Shown: positions 1-6,418, numbered from the stretch's first letter. The stretch is DNA of 19,176 bases from Acidithiobacillus sp. (GCA_028065135.1 JAPTWR010000090.1:1-19176); one strand, 5' to 3'. Notes: generated by a model not told the origin, from the sequence alone. Program-made: numbers and translations.

Positions 1-120
1 AAGGGATGGCGTGGCAAGCAGATGGCGTGGTGGTCATTTATGAGTCTATGGGTAGTCACCTTCTGCTTTCTTGGCGTCAACCTCTTCCTTTCCGGATTGC
101 ATTCCTATGGCAAACTGTAA
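1..120 (+). CDS. ccsB: C-terminus of CcsB/ResC-type cytochrome c biogenesis protein (partial)
   Basis: Only the last 39 codons are in the window; the frame is open from base 1 and stops with TAA at 118-120. The residues include a hydrophobic stretch (WWSFMSLWVVTFCFLGVNLF) followed by LSGLHSYGKL. The ending FGVN-x-FLSGLHSY is the hallmark C-terminus of CcsB/ResC/CcsA-family proteins, the polytopic partner of ResB/Ccs1 in System II cytochrome c maturation, which brings haem to the outer face of the inner membrane for attachment to apocytochromes. A longer frame starting with ATG at base 6 overlaps this one but is only a shadow. The resB gene would be expected upstream, outside the window. Recognition rests on this short motif, but the motif is distinctive. 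Confidence 0.8.
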   Translation, partial: KGWRGKQMAWWSFMSLWVVTFCFLGVNLFLSGLHSYGKL

Positions 121-199
121 CTAAACTAATATACCTTTGGTACTCTGAACTTCGTGCGGGACGACGAAGACAGCAGAGGCCGGAAGTATTTCTGTGAAG

Positions 200-229
200 G
201 TGTGGCATGCGTTTTTTTAAATGCCACAC
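200..229. promoter_or_regulatory. Perfect 9-bp stem-loop between ccsB and the DsrE-family gene
   Basis: GTGTGGCAT (200-208) and ATGCCACAC (221-229) are perfect inverted repeats around a 12-base loop that contains seven T residues. It lies 79 bases after the ccsB stop and 40 bases before the start of the DsrE-like gene. The T run is in the loop, not after the stem, so it is not a classical intrinsic terminator. It may be a processing site, an mRNA-stabilising 5' structure for the downstream gene, or an operator. Confidence 0.5.
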
Positions 230-269
230 GAATTAGCAGAACATCATTCTCGGTATTAAAGGGTTTCAA

Positions 270-635
270 ATGAAGCAGCTGGTCATATTTGTTACTACGT
301 TAGATATGGAGAATGTGGCCGCCATCGCGGATGTTTTCGATGGCGCCAGGGCTGCCTCTGATGATTATCATGTTGAAATAATATTGACTGGAGAATCTGG
401 TATTATTGCAACAGTACAGGCGGCGGAAAATGGTCTGGACGTAAAATTAATGTGCTCAATATATGAATCCATGAGATCTGCAAAATCGTCCGGTGTAAAA
501 ATTAATATTTGTGAGAGGTCTATCGAGTGGTGCAATTTAAATAATAATGGGCTTATTCCTGAGATCGATGGCATAGTAAGCAGTCAGTATATTATGGAGC
601 GATCCACGCCCGATACCTACGTTGTCTATCTATAA
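270..635 (+). CDS. DsrE/DsrF-like family protein (sulfur relay or thiol protein)
   Basis: The 121-residue protein fits the single-domain DsrE/DsrF/YchN fold. It starts with a hydrophobic beta strand (KQLVIFVTT), has a second strand VEIILTGES near residues 35-43, then the pattern GVKINICERSIEWC (75-88), and ends with LIPEIDGIVSSQYIM (95-109), closely following the family pattern of a Cys after a GVK-I-x-V/I strand and an I-P-x-I/V-x-G helix. Cysteines are at 62, 81 and 88; Cys81 sits where many members carry their reactive Cys. There is no signal peptide, so it should be cytoplasmic. Relatives transfer persulfide sulfur in sulfur oxidation or tRNA thiolation, but many have unknown roles. No tusA, rhodanese or hdr gene is next to it here. 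The start has a modest AAAGG ribosome binding site. Family call fairly sure, specific role unknown. Confidence 0.7.
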   Translation: MKQLVIFVTTLDMENVAAIADVFDGARAASDDYHVEIILTGESGIIATVQAAENGLDVKLMCSIYESMRSAKSSGVKINICERSIEWCNLNNNGLIPEIDGIVSSQYIMERSTPDTYVVYL

Positions 636-672
636 AACGGCTACTCGTTATGACAGGCAATATAACGCTAAG

Positions 673-1341
673 TTATTGTTGCAATTTCGGCAACAGGGCC
701 AAAAGTTGCTTTTGGCTTACAAACCCAGTTATCAGACCCAACTTCCCTTTTTTGGGCAAATAGATGATGTCCGGCAGCTCATTGACGTCTATTTCTTGTA
801 AGAATTTGTTATTTTCTTCTATTTTTTTGATTGCCGTGATGGTTTTCTGAGTCGCCGCCCCGATTGCGTCTGTCGCTTGTGGCAAATTGGCAGGTTTGCC
901 GCTAGTCATGCTGTTGCCAATTTCCTGTTCGGCATGTTGCAATGCTGCTATGGGGTTGCCTTCCTGCAATATGGCAGCAGCTTCCGGCATGCTGCTAGGT
1001 TTTATTATGGCGACGGGAACATAACGGACCGTTAATTTGCCTTCACGAATAAGATCTGCTTCAGTAACATATATCAGGTGACAATATGGACAATTTGTAT
1101 CGGTGAAATCGTATATTATTGGTCCATGGTGCCCTTCCTGAATAAATGTCAGGCGTTTCCCCATCCGGTTCCAAAGCTTGCTCGCGGTCATTTTATTGGG
1201 AGTGGTGGTGTCCTCTGCGGCCGTCGCGCTGTTTGGCGAAGTGGATGCGGGAGGTGCTTTTTTTGCGCACGCACTAATAAGTAGAACGGCAATAAATACC
1301 AAAAAAAACCGAACTATTAAAACTGTTGAAATGTTTGCCAT
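673..1341 (-). CDS. DsbG-like thiol:disulfide interchange lipoprotein
   Basis: The 222-residue protein starts with a lipoprotein signal: basic/hydrophobic residues 11-21, then lipobox LISAC with Cys25. A Thr/Pro/Ser-rich linker follows to about residue 55, then a thioredoxin-fold domain: a beta strand PIIYDFTDTN leading to the active site CPYC (84-87), the segment VRYVPVAIIKPSSMPEAAAIL (106-125), and the likely cis-proline Pro190 in ELPDIIYLP. CPYC, the IKP segment and the AAAIL helix match the catalytic half of E. coli DsbG/DsbC rather than DsbA. The region before the catalytic domain is too short for a full DsbC/G dimerisation domain, so it may act as a monomer anchored to a membrane. It would isomerise or reduce disulfides in periplasmic proteins, or keep c-type apocytochrome cysteines reduced, which would fit the nearby ccsB. 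It converges on the DsrE-like gene, 37 bases apart. Confidence 0.75.
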   Translation of the reverse strand: MANISTVLIVRFFLVFIAVLLISACAKKAPPASTSPNSATAAEDTTTPNKMTASKLWNRMGKRLTFIQEGHHGPIIYDFTDTNCPYCHLIYVTEADLIREGKLTVRYVPVAIIKPSSMPEAAAILQEGNPIAALQHAEQEIGNSMTSGKPANLPQATDAIGAATQKTITAIKKIEENNKFLQEIDVNELPDIIYLPKKGKLGLITGFVSQKQLLALLPKLQQ

Positions 1342-1436
1342 TTGCCTGCCTGTATGCCTTTCATCAATATGGTATCCCCAGTTTAATCATGAGCGCTCGA
1401 TGAAGGTCTATGGGTGTGGATTATCTTCCTATTGTA

Positions 1437-1628
1437 TCAGGTTACGGGGTATACTTTCGCGGTCTTGTGCTTGCAAAAAGAAGCCGCGCCTATGCAGCTG
1501 AAGCTTGAGGACGCAGCCCGTACCGCAGTATGGGTTTCTTTCTTGGCACAGGCGGAAGAAAAAAAGATGACGCCGACCATGACGGAAATACGTACAAATG
1601 TGGAATATTTCAATGACGCTAACAGCAT
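1437..1628 (-). CDS. Possible small lipoprotein (63 aa)
   Basis: The short reading frame has a good AAGGA ribosome binding site (complement of 1638-1642), nine bases before its ATG. The product begins with a lysine and an arginine followed by a hydrophobic stretch ISVMVGVIFF and a lipobox-like FSSAC ending at Cys27. The mature start CAKKE resembles CAKKAP of the DsbG-like lipoprotein encoded just downstream on the same strand, 95 bases away. The rest (about 36 residues, two further Cys) matches no family I know. The opposite strand is also open (1492-1695, 67 codons from an internal ATG) but has only a weak ribosome binding site and no recognisable features, so I prefer the minus-strand reading. 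Could still be chance. Confidence 0.4.
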   Translation of the reverse strand: MLLASLKYSTFVRISVMVGVIFFSSACAKKETHTAVRAASSSFSCIGAASFCKHKTAKVYPVT

Positions 1629-2169
1629 AAATATGATTCCTTGTTCAATGCGTGGTTTTCATGCTAACGCCATGAGGCCGGCGTATCCCAGCTAATCCAG
1701 CATCAAGTATTTGGTAAAAAGCTAACAGTTCTAAAAATGTGCATGATGCAACTGGCCTAAAGCCTAAAGCGAGTCCATAATGCTCGACGGAGCCCTTTTG
1801 CCCCATGCCGAAGCCATTATACGCTTCTTTTTACAGAATACTGCCTCAGATTGTAGCGCCGGGCAAGTGGATGGCTCTCCCGAGTTTTGGGGGCGGCGGC
1901 CAAAGCCCTTTTCCGGAATCAGCCAGGTAGCCCGCACCGCGCACTGCACCAGGCCCAAAAATTAATCGCAGCACTCTAGCTGAGCAGTTTACTTGAAATA
2001 TAACAAGATCTCACTTATACATACGCCATGTGACCAGATTGCGTGGCGATAGATAGGCGTCGCAGTGCTGGGGTGTCCATCAGCGACGGGATGTGGGGGA
2101 GGCAGGCTGTTTTGTGTAGTTACGCCATACTGCTGGAAAGCGCCGTTGGTATGACTCGTCAAGTCCGGG
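1629..2169. other. Gene-poor stretch without a confident gene
   Basis: There is no coding region I would defend here. Between about 1780 and 1958 both strands are open for about 60 codons, in a GC-rich patch (GGGGGCGGCGGCC near 1890-1905) set in AT-rich flanks, and neither product is recognisable. A tandem 7-mer GCCTAAA occurs twice at 1755-1768. No tRNA, terminator with a T tail or insertion sequence end was seen. The mixed composition suggests decayed or inserted DNA. Confidence 0.4.
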
Positions 2170-2410
2170 ATGAGGATGTTTCATGCCGCTCCGGAGCTGC
2201 TATTTGTCCTTTGCGGGACAAGGCAGACGGAAGCCATTATCCTCAACCAAGGCGAAGATGCCGTCTTGAAATGATATTCTGGAAACTTTTACCGGTTCTG
2301 GTACAAAATTTGCCTTTGAGGGAATAAAAAAACATAGAGCTGCGTACGAGCATGGCCAAAACAGGTGCTCTGTGGAATTGGCGCGGGATCTTGTCTTTGG
2401 AGACCACTGA
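2170..2410 (+). pseudogene. Decayed reading frame with an apparent one-base frameshift
   Basis: Two short frames have protein-like composition and join end to end. The first runs from ATG at 2170 (MRMFHAAPELLFVLCG...) to TGA at 2272-2274. The second is open from 2270 to TGA at 2408-2410 and contains TFTGSGTKFAFEGIKKHRAA followed by a further charged stretch. Removing one A from the AAA at 2269-2271 would fuse them into one frame of about 79 codons. I do not recognise the protein family. A neighbouring frame starting at 2043 may be a still older upstream part. A remnant of a once longer gene is the simplest reading, but chance open frames cannot be excluded. Confidence 0.3.
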
Positions 2411-2458
2411 TGTACCTGTCCACTCTTTCGAACCAATCATTACGTATGGGGGGCTATG

Positions 2459-2486
2459 TTTCAAGTGATTGTTGTTATAATATAAT
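2459..2486 (+). promoter_or_regulatory. Probable sigma-70-type promoter of the lipoprotein gene
   Basis: Two overlapping perfect TATAAT boxes occur at 2476-2481 and 2481-2486, in a marked AT-rich stretch. A weak -35 candidate, TTTCAA at 2459-2464, lies 16 bases before the second box. Transcription would begin near 2493, giving a leader of about 60 bases before the ATG at 2553. The -10 is convincing, the -35 is not. Confidence 0.5.
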
Positions 2487-2552
2487 TTAAACGGTTGCAC
2501 TCCATGTGATTCGGTTTTTTCCGATACAGTATTGACTACAAAGGAAAGCAAA

Positions 2553-2993
2553 ATGGTAAAAATAGCTAAACTATCTATGGCATTTGTCGTTGTACACATG
2601 CTCTCCGGGTGTGCACTGTCTGGAGGTAGAGAACAAGCAAGCGCTTACCAAGGAATAGCATCTCAGCAAGATATCCAAAAAATTTCTGTCATACCACCAA
2701 AACAATTATCGAGAGTTGTAAAGCGTCCTAGTAAAATACCCAATCAGCAATATCGAGTAGCTAATACGCCAAAAAACGAAGCACCGAATTTAGATGAAAA
2801 CCTGTCTGCTGAAACAGTGCGGTTCCGTGAACATATAAAAATTGGCGAGCAGTCCCAATGTGGTATGATTGTGAATATAAGAGGGTCAATCGCCAAGGTG
2901 CAGATGACTGATGGAGAAAAGTGGATGAAGATATCTGATTTGTATCCCGCCAATTCTGGGCGCGCATGTCAATTTGGTGCCGACGGTAGATAA
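2553..2993 (+). CDS. Lipoprotein of unknown function
   Basis: I chose the ATG at 2553 (146 residues) because AAGGA at 2541-2545 lies seven bases upstream and because the product then begins with a compact lipoprotein signal: MVKIAK, a hydrophobic core, and lipobox LSGC with Cys20. A TTG seven codons earlier is in frame but has no ribosome binding site. After a polar, probably disordered linker rich in Gln, Ser, Pro and Lys (25-95), the C-terminal 50 residues look like a small folded beta domain: QCGMIVNIRGSIAKVQMTDG then WMKISDLYP (124-132). Cys103 and Cys139 flank this domain and could form a disulfide. The pattern (CGxIxxxRGxxAxVQ-x-W-KxSxLYP) recalls SH3-like beta barrels of secretion or pilus-assembly lipoproteins, but I cannot name a family. 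It stands alone on its strand. Confidence 0.7.
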   Translation: MVKIAKLSMAFVVVHMLSGCALSGGREQASAYQGIASQQDIQKISVIPPKQLSRVVKRPSKIPNQQYRVANTPKNEAPNLDENLSAETVRFREHIKIGEQSQCGMIVNIRGSIAKVQMTDGEKWMKISDLYPANSGRACQFGADGR

Positions 2994-3502
2994 TCTTGGG
3001 GTTGCTCATGTATGCGCGAAGAGGCTATGGAGACACATAGAGCCTATTCAGTTTGAATGTTCCCGGAATGAGGTTCCACATGGACGGTACTGGTGGCGGC
3101 ACGGAGGGCCACAGTCCAATTCCCGCCTTGACACCGCGTGGGTTTCCCATTTTGGCGTAGGGTTGCGGCATGTGAGCGAGGGCAGCTTCGGGCAAATGAG
3201 CACGGTCCGCAAGGAGGAGAGATTGACATTTGTAAATATAGTATTATAAGTATCAAGGAGCGAATTTGTGTGTTGCACATTAGCGTATTGGGATGTGCTG
3301 ATTTTCTAGGGCGTGGAAGCCGTAGCTCAATTACAGTGCATAGGGCTAGCATTTCATTCCACGCGCTGGCTATTCAATTGCCTGAGAATCTCGCCTGAGA
3401 TGCGGCAGTGTCGTTACCAAATTAATCCTACCATGCACAGTATCAGCCGAGACATACGAATGGTGGATGCATAATTATTAATTATATAGTGGAGGTGTCA
3501 AC
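2994..3502. other. Intergenic stretch with a GC-rich patch and an inverted repeat
   Basis: The segment 3050-3230 is GC-richer than its flanks and open on several frames. On the minus strand a frame running from about 3240 to its stop near 3030 reads plausibly (MPQPYAKMGNPRGVKAGIGL, then WPSVPPPVPSMWNLIPGTF), and the plus strand is open too (2974-3249). Neither has a good ribosome binding site. Farther on, GCGTGGAA (3311-3318) is repeated inverted as TTCCACGC (3357-3364). The last 40 bases before the next gene are very AT-rich (TAATTATTAATTATATAG), probably promoter-like. Confidence 0.35.
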
Positions 3503-4438
3503 ATGAAGAGATCGTCTGTGAATATGCTTGCATGGATCAAGGGCCTTATGGCACATCAGGCAATCGCTACGACGGCAATATTGGCGGTGTTGTCAATGTA
3601 CGCTGTTGGATTTTATATGGCCGGAGAAAAACATGATTATGCTACCACATGGTTTTTGTATATAAATCCTATTATATTATTGGCTGCAATAGTAGTTATG
3701 GGGCAATATCTCTATCAATATGATAGCCATTTTGCCAACGGACGACCGCATATCGCGTGGCCTCAGTGGAAAATGTGGTCATTTGTCGCCGGGCTTTTTC
3801 TGACAATCGTTCTATGGAATTCGCCAATAAACTTTTTGGTTCATCGGTCGATGACAATTTATACTATAAAATTAATGGGCGAATTCGAGCTGGCAGCACC
3901 TCTTCTGGTGCTTGGTATACCCGTCAATGTGACCATTAATAACAAGCGCTATTTATATGGATTTCTTCGATTCGCCCACAACCCGGCGGTAAGTAGCCTA
4001 GCCTTACTGTCACTATTGGTTTTGTGGAGCATGTCCAGCCAGATGTATCTTGGGTTAAAATACAGTGTCATATTCACGTTGTTACCAGGGGCGTACCTTG
4101 CTCTGGGGATCATTCTGTGGATGCAGTCTCTTAAGGTTTTTCCGTCATTGCCAAATCTTCGAAATCACCTGCAAAAAGCGGGTTACGTATTTGTAACCGA
4201 GTTGGTTATGATGGGGATGGGTGGCATGTGGTTCTGGAGTTCCACAAACACCAATCCTATGGGATCCTCACATATACTTTGGGGGATAACCCCGCTATCA
4301 GATGAACGTTTTGCCGGGATAGCAATGATGGCGCTATCATTGCCGACAATGTGTCTCGTAAGTTGGCACTTTTGGCGATGGATAGAGGATATTCTACATG
4401 ACCCGGAAACGCTGCTTTTTGTTGATGGAGAGGACTAA
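3503..4438 (+). CDS. CtaG-like polytopic membrane protein (divergent)
   Basis: The 311-residue protein has about eight hydrophobic segments (roughly 18-40, 50-71, 92-108, 126-140, 163-180, 187-208, 225-245, 270-291). Its order of motifs follows the Caa3-type CtaG family of cytochrome oxidase assembly factors: APLLVLGIP (132-140), a second segment ending in LWSMSSQMY, LLPGAYLALGIILW (193-206), and near the end DERFAGIAMM (267-276) followed by an aromatic helix with RWIED (292-296). CtaG proteins help insert copper into CuB of haem-copper oxidases. However, the histidines normally found 9 and 13 residues before PLLxLG (HMxxHMLL) are Leu and Tyr here, so metal handling may be lost or changed. 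A strong GGAGG lies eight bases before the ATG. No oxidase subunit gene is adjacent. An unrelated eight-helix protein is possible. Confidence 0.55.
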   Translation: MKRSSVNMLAWIKGLMAHQAIATTAILAVLSMYAVGFYMAGEKHDYATTWFLYINPIILLAAIVVMGQYLYQYDSHFANGRPHIAWPQWKMWSFVAGLFLTIVLWNSPINFLVHRSMTIYTIKLMGEFELAAPLLVLGIPVNVTINNKRYLYGFLRFAHNPAVSSLALLSLLVLWSMSSQMYLGLKYSVIFTLLPGAYLALGIILWMQSLKVFPSLPNLRNHLQKAGYVFVTELVMMGMGGMWFWSSTNTNPMGSSHILWGITPLSDERFAGIAMMALSLPTMCLVSWHFWRWIEDILHDPETLLFVDGED

Positions 4439-4454
4439 TGTGTTTTATAGAAAG

Positions 4455-4496
4455 TCAATTCTACAAGAATTGAAAGCGGTGCAGGGGACGCTCCCC
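4455..4496. terminator. Two tandem stem-loops after the CtaG-like gene
   Basis: TCAATTC (4455-4461) and GAATTGA (4467-4473) form a perfect 7-bp stem with loop TACAA; GGGGA (4484-4488) and TCCCC (4492-4496) form a second stem with a 3-base loop. They begin 16 bases after the stop codon. Neither is followed by a T run, so this may be a mRNA 3'-end or processing structure, or a weak or factor-aided terminator. Confidence 0.4.
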
Positions 4497-4508
4497 ACTT
4501 GATGTGTG

Positions 4509-4538
4509 TTGCTGATTGTAATGCTATGATTATATAAC
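4509..4538 (+). promoter_or_regulatory. Candidate promoter for the 339-residue unknown protein
   Basis: TTGCTG at 4509-4514 is followed after 16 bases by TATATA (4531-4536), or after 18 bases by TATAAC (4533-4538). It is the best sigma-70-like match in the 266 bases before the gene. It would give a leader of about 160 bases. Confidence 0.35.
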
Positions 4539-4704
4539 TATGTTCATATTCTGCGGTTCTCTGCTGTTAAACTATAACCAGAGTGGAGCCCGCCATGCAG
4601 GCAGAAAAAATTCGTCGAAGTGTGAGGATGATGAGGAATGGGTGCATATTTGCGCAGGCATTCATCTCATGCATTGCGGTATGCCGACAACAGGAGAAAA
4701 TCGA

Positions 4705-5724
4705 GTGTCACGTACTAATACCAGCAATACCATCTCACCGAAAGCCAGCGCACTAACACGTTTAGCCGCTCGTTGCTTTATTGACGGTGATCACGCCCTG
4801 CTATCGGCACTGGGCGATGCGATAGATGCGCTTCTGGTAGATGAGGATGACGAAACCCTCCAGGCGGCATCCGATGAACTGGTCGAACAGGATCTTGAGG
4901 CGGCGGCGGATTTCTGGGAATTCGCCAAAGAGCGCGCGGAGATGTTCCTGACGGAGACCGGTGAAGTGACCACCCTCTTTGCTATTCCCATTCTGGAGCC
5001 GGACAAAATTGCCGGATTTTCTGCTGATCTGACTGCCACCGCGCTGGTCCGCTACGGCCTTGTCTGCGAGCGCGCGACCGTCACTTTTTATCCTGTTCCC
5101 GTCGATGGCGGACGTTTACTGAATATGGATCCGGTGGACATTTTTCGCTTGCACCGCCAGATGGGCATGGACCACCGCCTGGTAGCGGAAATGCTGGGCA
5201 ACCCGCAGACGCCACAAAATGTACCGTCCTATATCTGTTTTATAGGTACCATCACCTATCCTGCACAACTTCCAGGACCTTGCCTGGCCTGGCAATTGGA
5301 TGTGGGAGAGTATTTGGAGCGGTACGGGAAATGGTCCGAACATGTCGATCAGGAAGCGTTATGGCTGGAGACCCGATGCAATGCGCTAGGTATCCCGGGC
5401 CGCTTTGTCTTTGCCGTCCGTGAAGGCGCACAGGAGTACCAAGAGCTGATGCTGGTGGAATTTATCCAGAATGCGGTAAATTTTTCGCAGAAGCCACAGC
5501 ACATCCTCGCCAAACTCACAGACGGCATAATGGAAGATATGACTCTGGAGTTATACGATGCACAGCAGCATTTTGGTGCATTACAGATATCATGGCGATC
5601 CTTGGGTGAAACGCGCGCGGAAATATTGGAAAAACTCTTTGATGCGTTGCGGGTAGGCGGCATCTCCGGAATGATGTTTGAGACCCACGCAACGTCCACC
5701 AAATGCAACAAGGCGATGCATTGA
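4705..5724 (+). CDS. Uncharacterised cytoplasmic protein
   Basis: The frame is open from 4540, but I chose the GTG at 4705 (339 residues) because AGGAG at 4692-4696 lies eight bases before it and coding-like residues begin there (MSRTNTSNTI). An ATG at 4681 is the alternative. The N-terminal 80 residues are helical and strongly acidic (LLVDEDDETLQAASDELVEQ), followed by a mixed alpha/beta region beginning with TTLFAIPIL, then strands such as ERATVTFYPVPVDGGRL and a long C-terminal domain. There is no signal peptide or membrane segment. The general layout (helical start, LFAIPIL strand, later PxP strand) faintly recalls DUF2863 proteins of betaproteobacteria, but I am not confident. Composition is GC-richer than the genes to its left and matches the core region. 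It converges on hflD, 25 bases apart. Confidence 0.75.
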   Translation: MSRTNTSNTISPKASALTRLAARCFIDGDHALLSALGDAIDALLVDEDDETLQAASDELVEQDLEAAADFWEFAKERAEMFLTETGEVTTLFAIPILEPDKIAGFSADLTATALVRYGLVCERATVTFYPVPVDGGRLLNMDPVDIFRLHRQMGMDHRLVAEMLGNPQTPQNVPSYICFIGTITYPAQLPGPCLAWQLDVGEYLERYGKWSEHVDQEALWLETRCNALGIPGRFVFAVREGAQEYQELMLVEFIQNAVNFSQKPQHILAKLTDGIMEDMTLELYDAQQHFGALQISWRSLGETRAEILEKLFDALRVGGISGMMFETHATSTKCNKAMH

Positions 5725-5749
5725 GATGCATTCCCTAAACTCCAGGGGG

Positions 5750-6418
5750 TTAAAAGGTGCTGTGCTGTGGATGGGTGGCTAGCAGTTCTTCTGCTTCCTG
5801 GCAGAGTCCGCGTCGCTCCAGGATGGCGCCGGGCAGGTGACCACCCGCCTGGCGCCACAAGACCGCCGCACGAATACCGCTGAGCAGGAGGGCGCGGATG
5901 CGCGCGGCATCGTCAGGGTCGCTCAGAAAGCGGCTTTCACCGCTGACAATGATGCGCGGGCGCAGGGTACCGATGGCCTCGGTGTAGGTCTGAGCGAGTC
6001 CGGCAATAATGCTGCGCTGTGTCGGATCGCTAAAATGGACGACTTGGCGCTGTGCTTGTTCGATGCCTTCCTGGACGCGTCGGGTAGCGGACGAATTTTT
6101 AAGCAGACGCTTGCCAAGAGTGGTTAGCGCCATGCTGTAGCGTAGCAGTTCGGCCTCTTGGGCATTGCCGGGGCCGCGTTGTAGCAGAGGGCAGAGCAGA
6201 GCCAGGGACTGACGCAGGCTGTCGATATCGCCCAAGGCACGCAGGCTGTCCTGGCACTCCAGAGCGAGAATGCTCTGAATACAGATCTGCAGCAGTTCTC
6301 CAGGCTGAGTACCATTACGCGCAATGTTCTGCACCAGCAGGGCGCTGCGCAGGACGCCAGCGAGGGCCAGGGCGCGGTCGCGGCGCCGCCGGGCATCAGG
6401 AAGAAGGAATGACCACAT
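5750..6418 (-). CDS. hflD: High frequency lysogenisation protein HflD homologue
   Basis: From ATG at 6418 the product is 222 residues, close to the 213 of E. coli HflD. Key matches are LALAGVLRSALLVQNIARNG near the start, RYSMALTTLGKRLL in the middle, and near the end LGTLRPRI-type and LLSGIRAAVLWRQAGG patterns, all characteristic of HflD. HflD is a peripheral inner-membrane protein; in E. coli it binds phage lambda CII and affects lysogeny, and its normal cell role is unclear. A TTG at 6481 would add 21 residues with no family similarity, so I prefer 6418, although its ribosome binding site is weak. The gene follows glnD by about 75 bases (10 if the TTG is used) and is the last of the leftward cluster. 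In enterobacteria hflD sits beside mnmA and purB, so the place here is different. Confidence 0.85.
   Translation of the reverse strand: MWSFLLPDARRRRDRALALAGVLRSALLVQNIARNGTQPGELLQICIQSILALECQDSLRALGDIDSLRQSLALLCPLLQRGPGNAQEAELLRYSMALTTLGKRLLKNSSATRRVQEGIEQAQRQVVHFSDPTQRSIIAGLAQTYTEAIGTLRPRIIVSGESRFLSDPDDAARIRALLLSGIRAAVLWRQAGGHLPGAILERRGLCQEAEELLATHPQHSTF

Noticed and set aside
646..667. Weak stem CGTTAT/ATAACG between the convergent DsrE-like and DsbG-like genes
   Set aside because: Only 6 AT-rich base pairs with a 10-base loop and no T run; too weak to call a terminator.
1492..1695. 67-codon plus-strand frame starting at ATG 1492
   Set aside because: Weak ribosome binding site and no recognisable features; the overlapping minus-strand frame has a signal peptide and better start signal.
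1..4700. Mobile element, CRISPR array or defence system in the left part
   Set aside because: No transposase motif, terminal inverted repeat with target duplication, regularly spaced repeats or known defence domain could be seen; only decayed frames and GC-rich patches.
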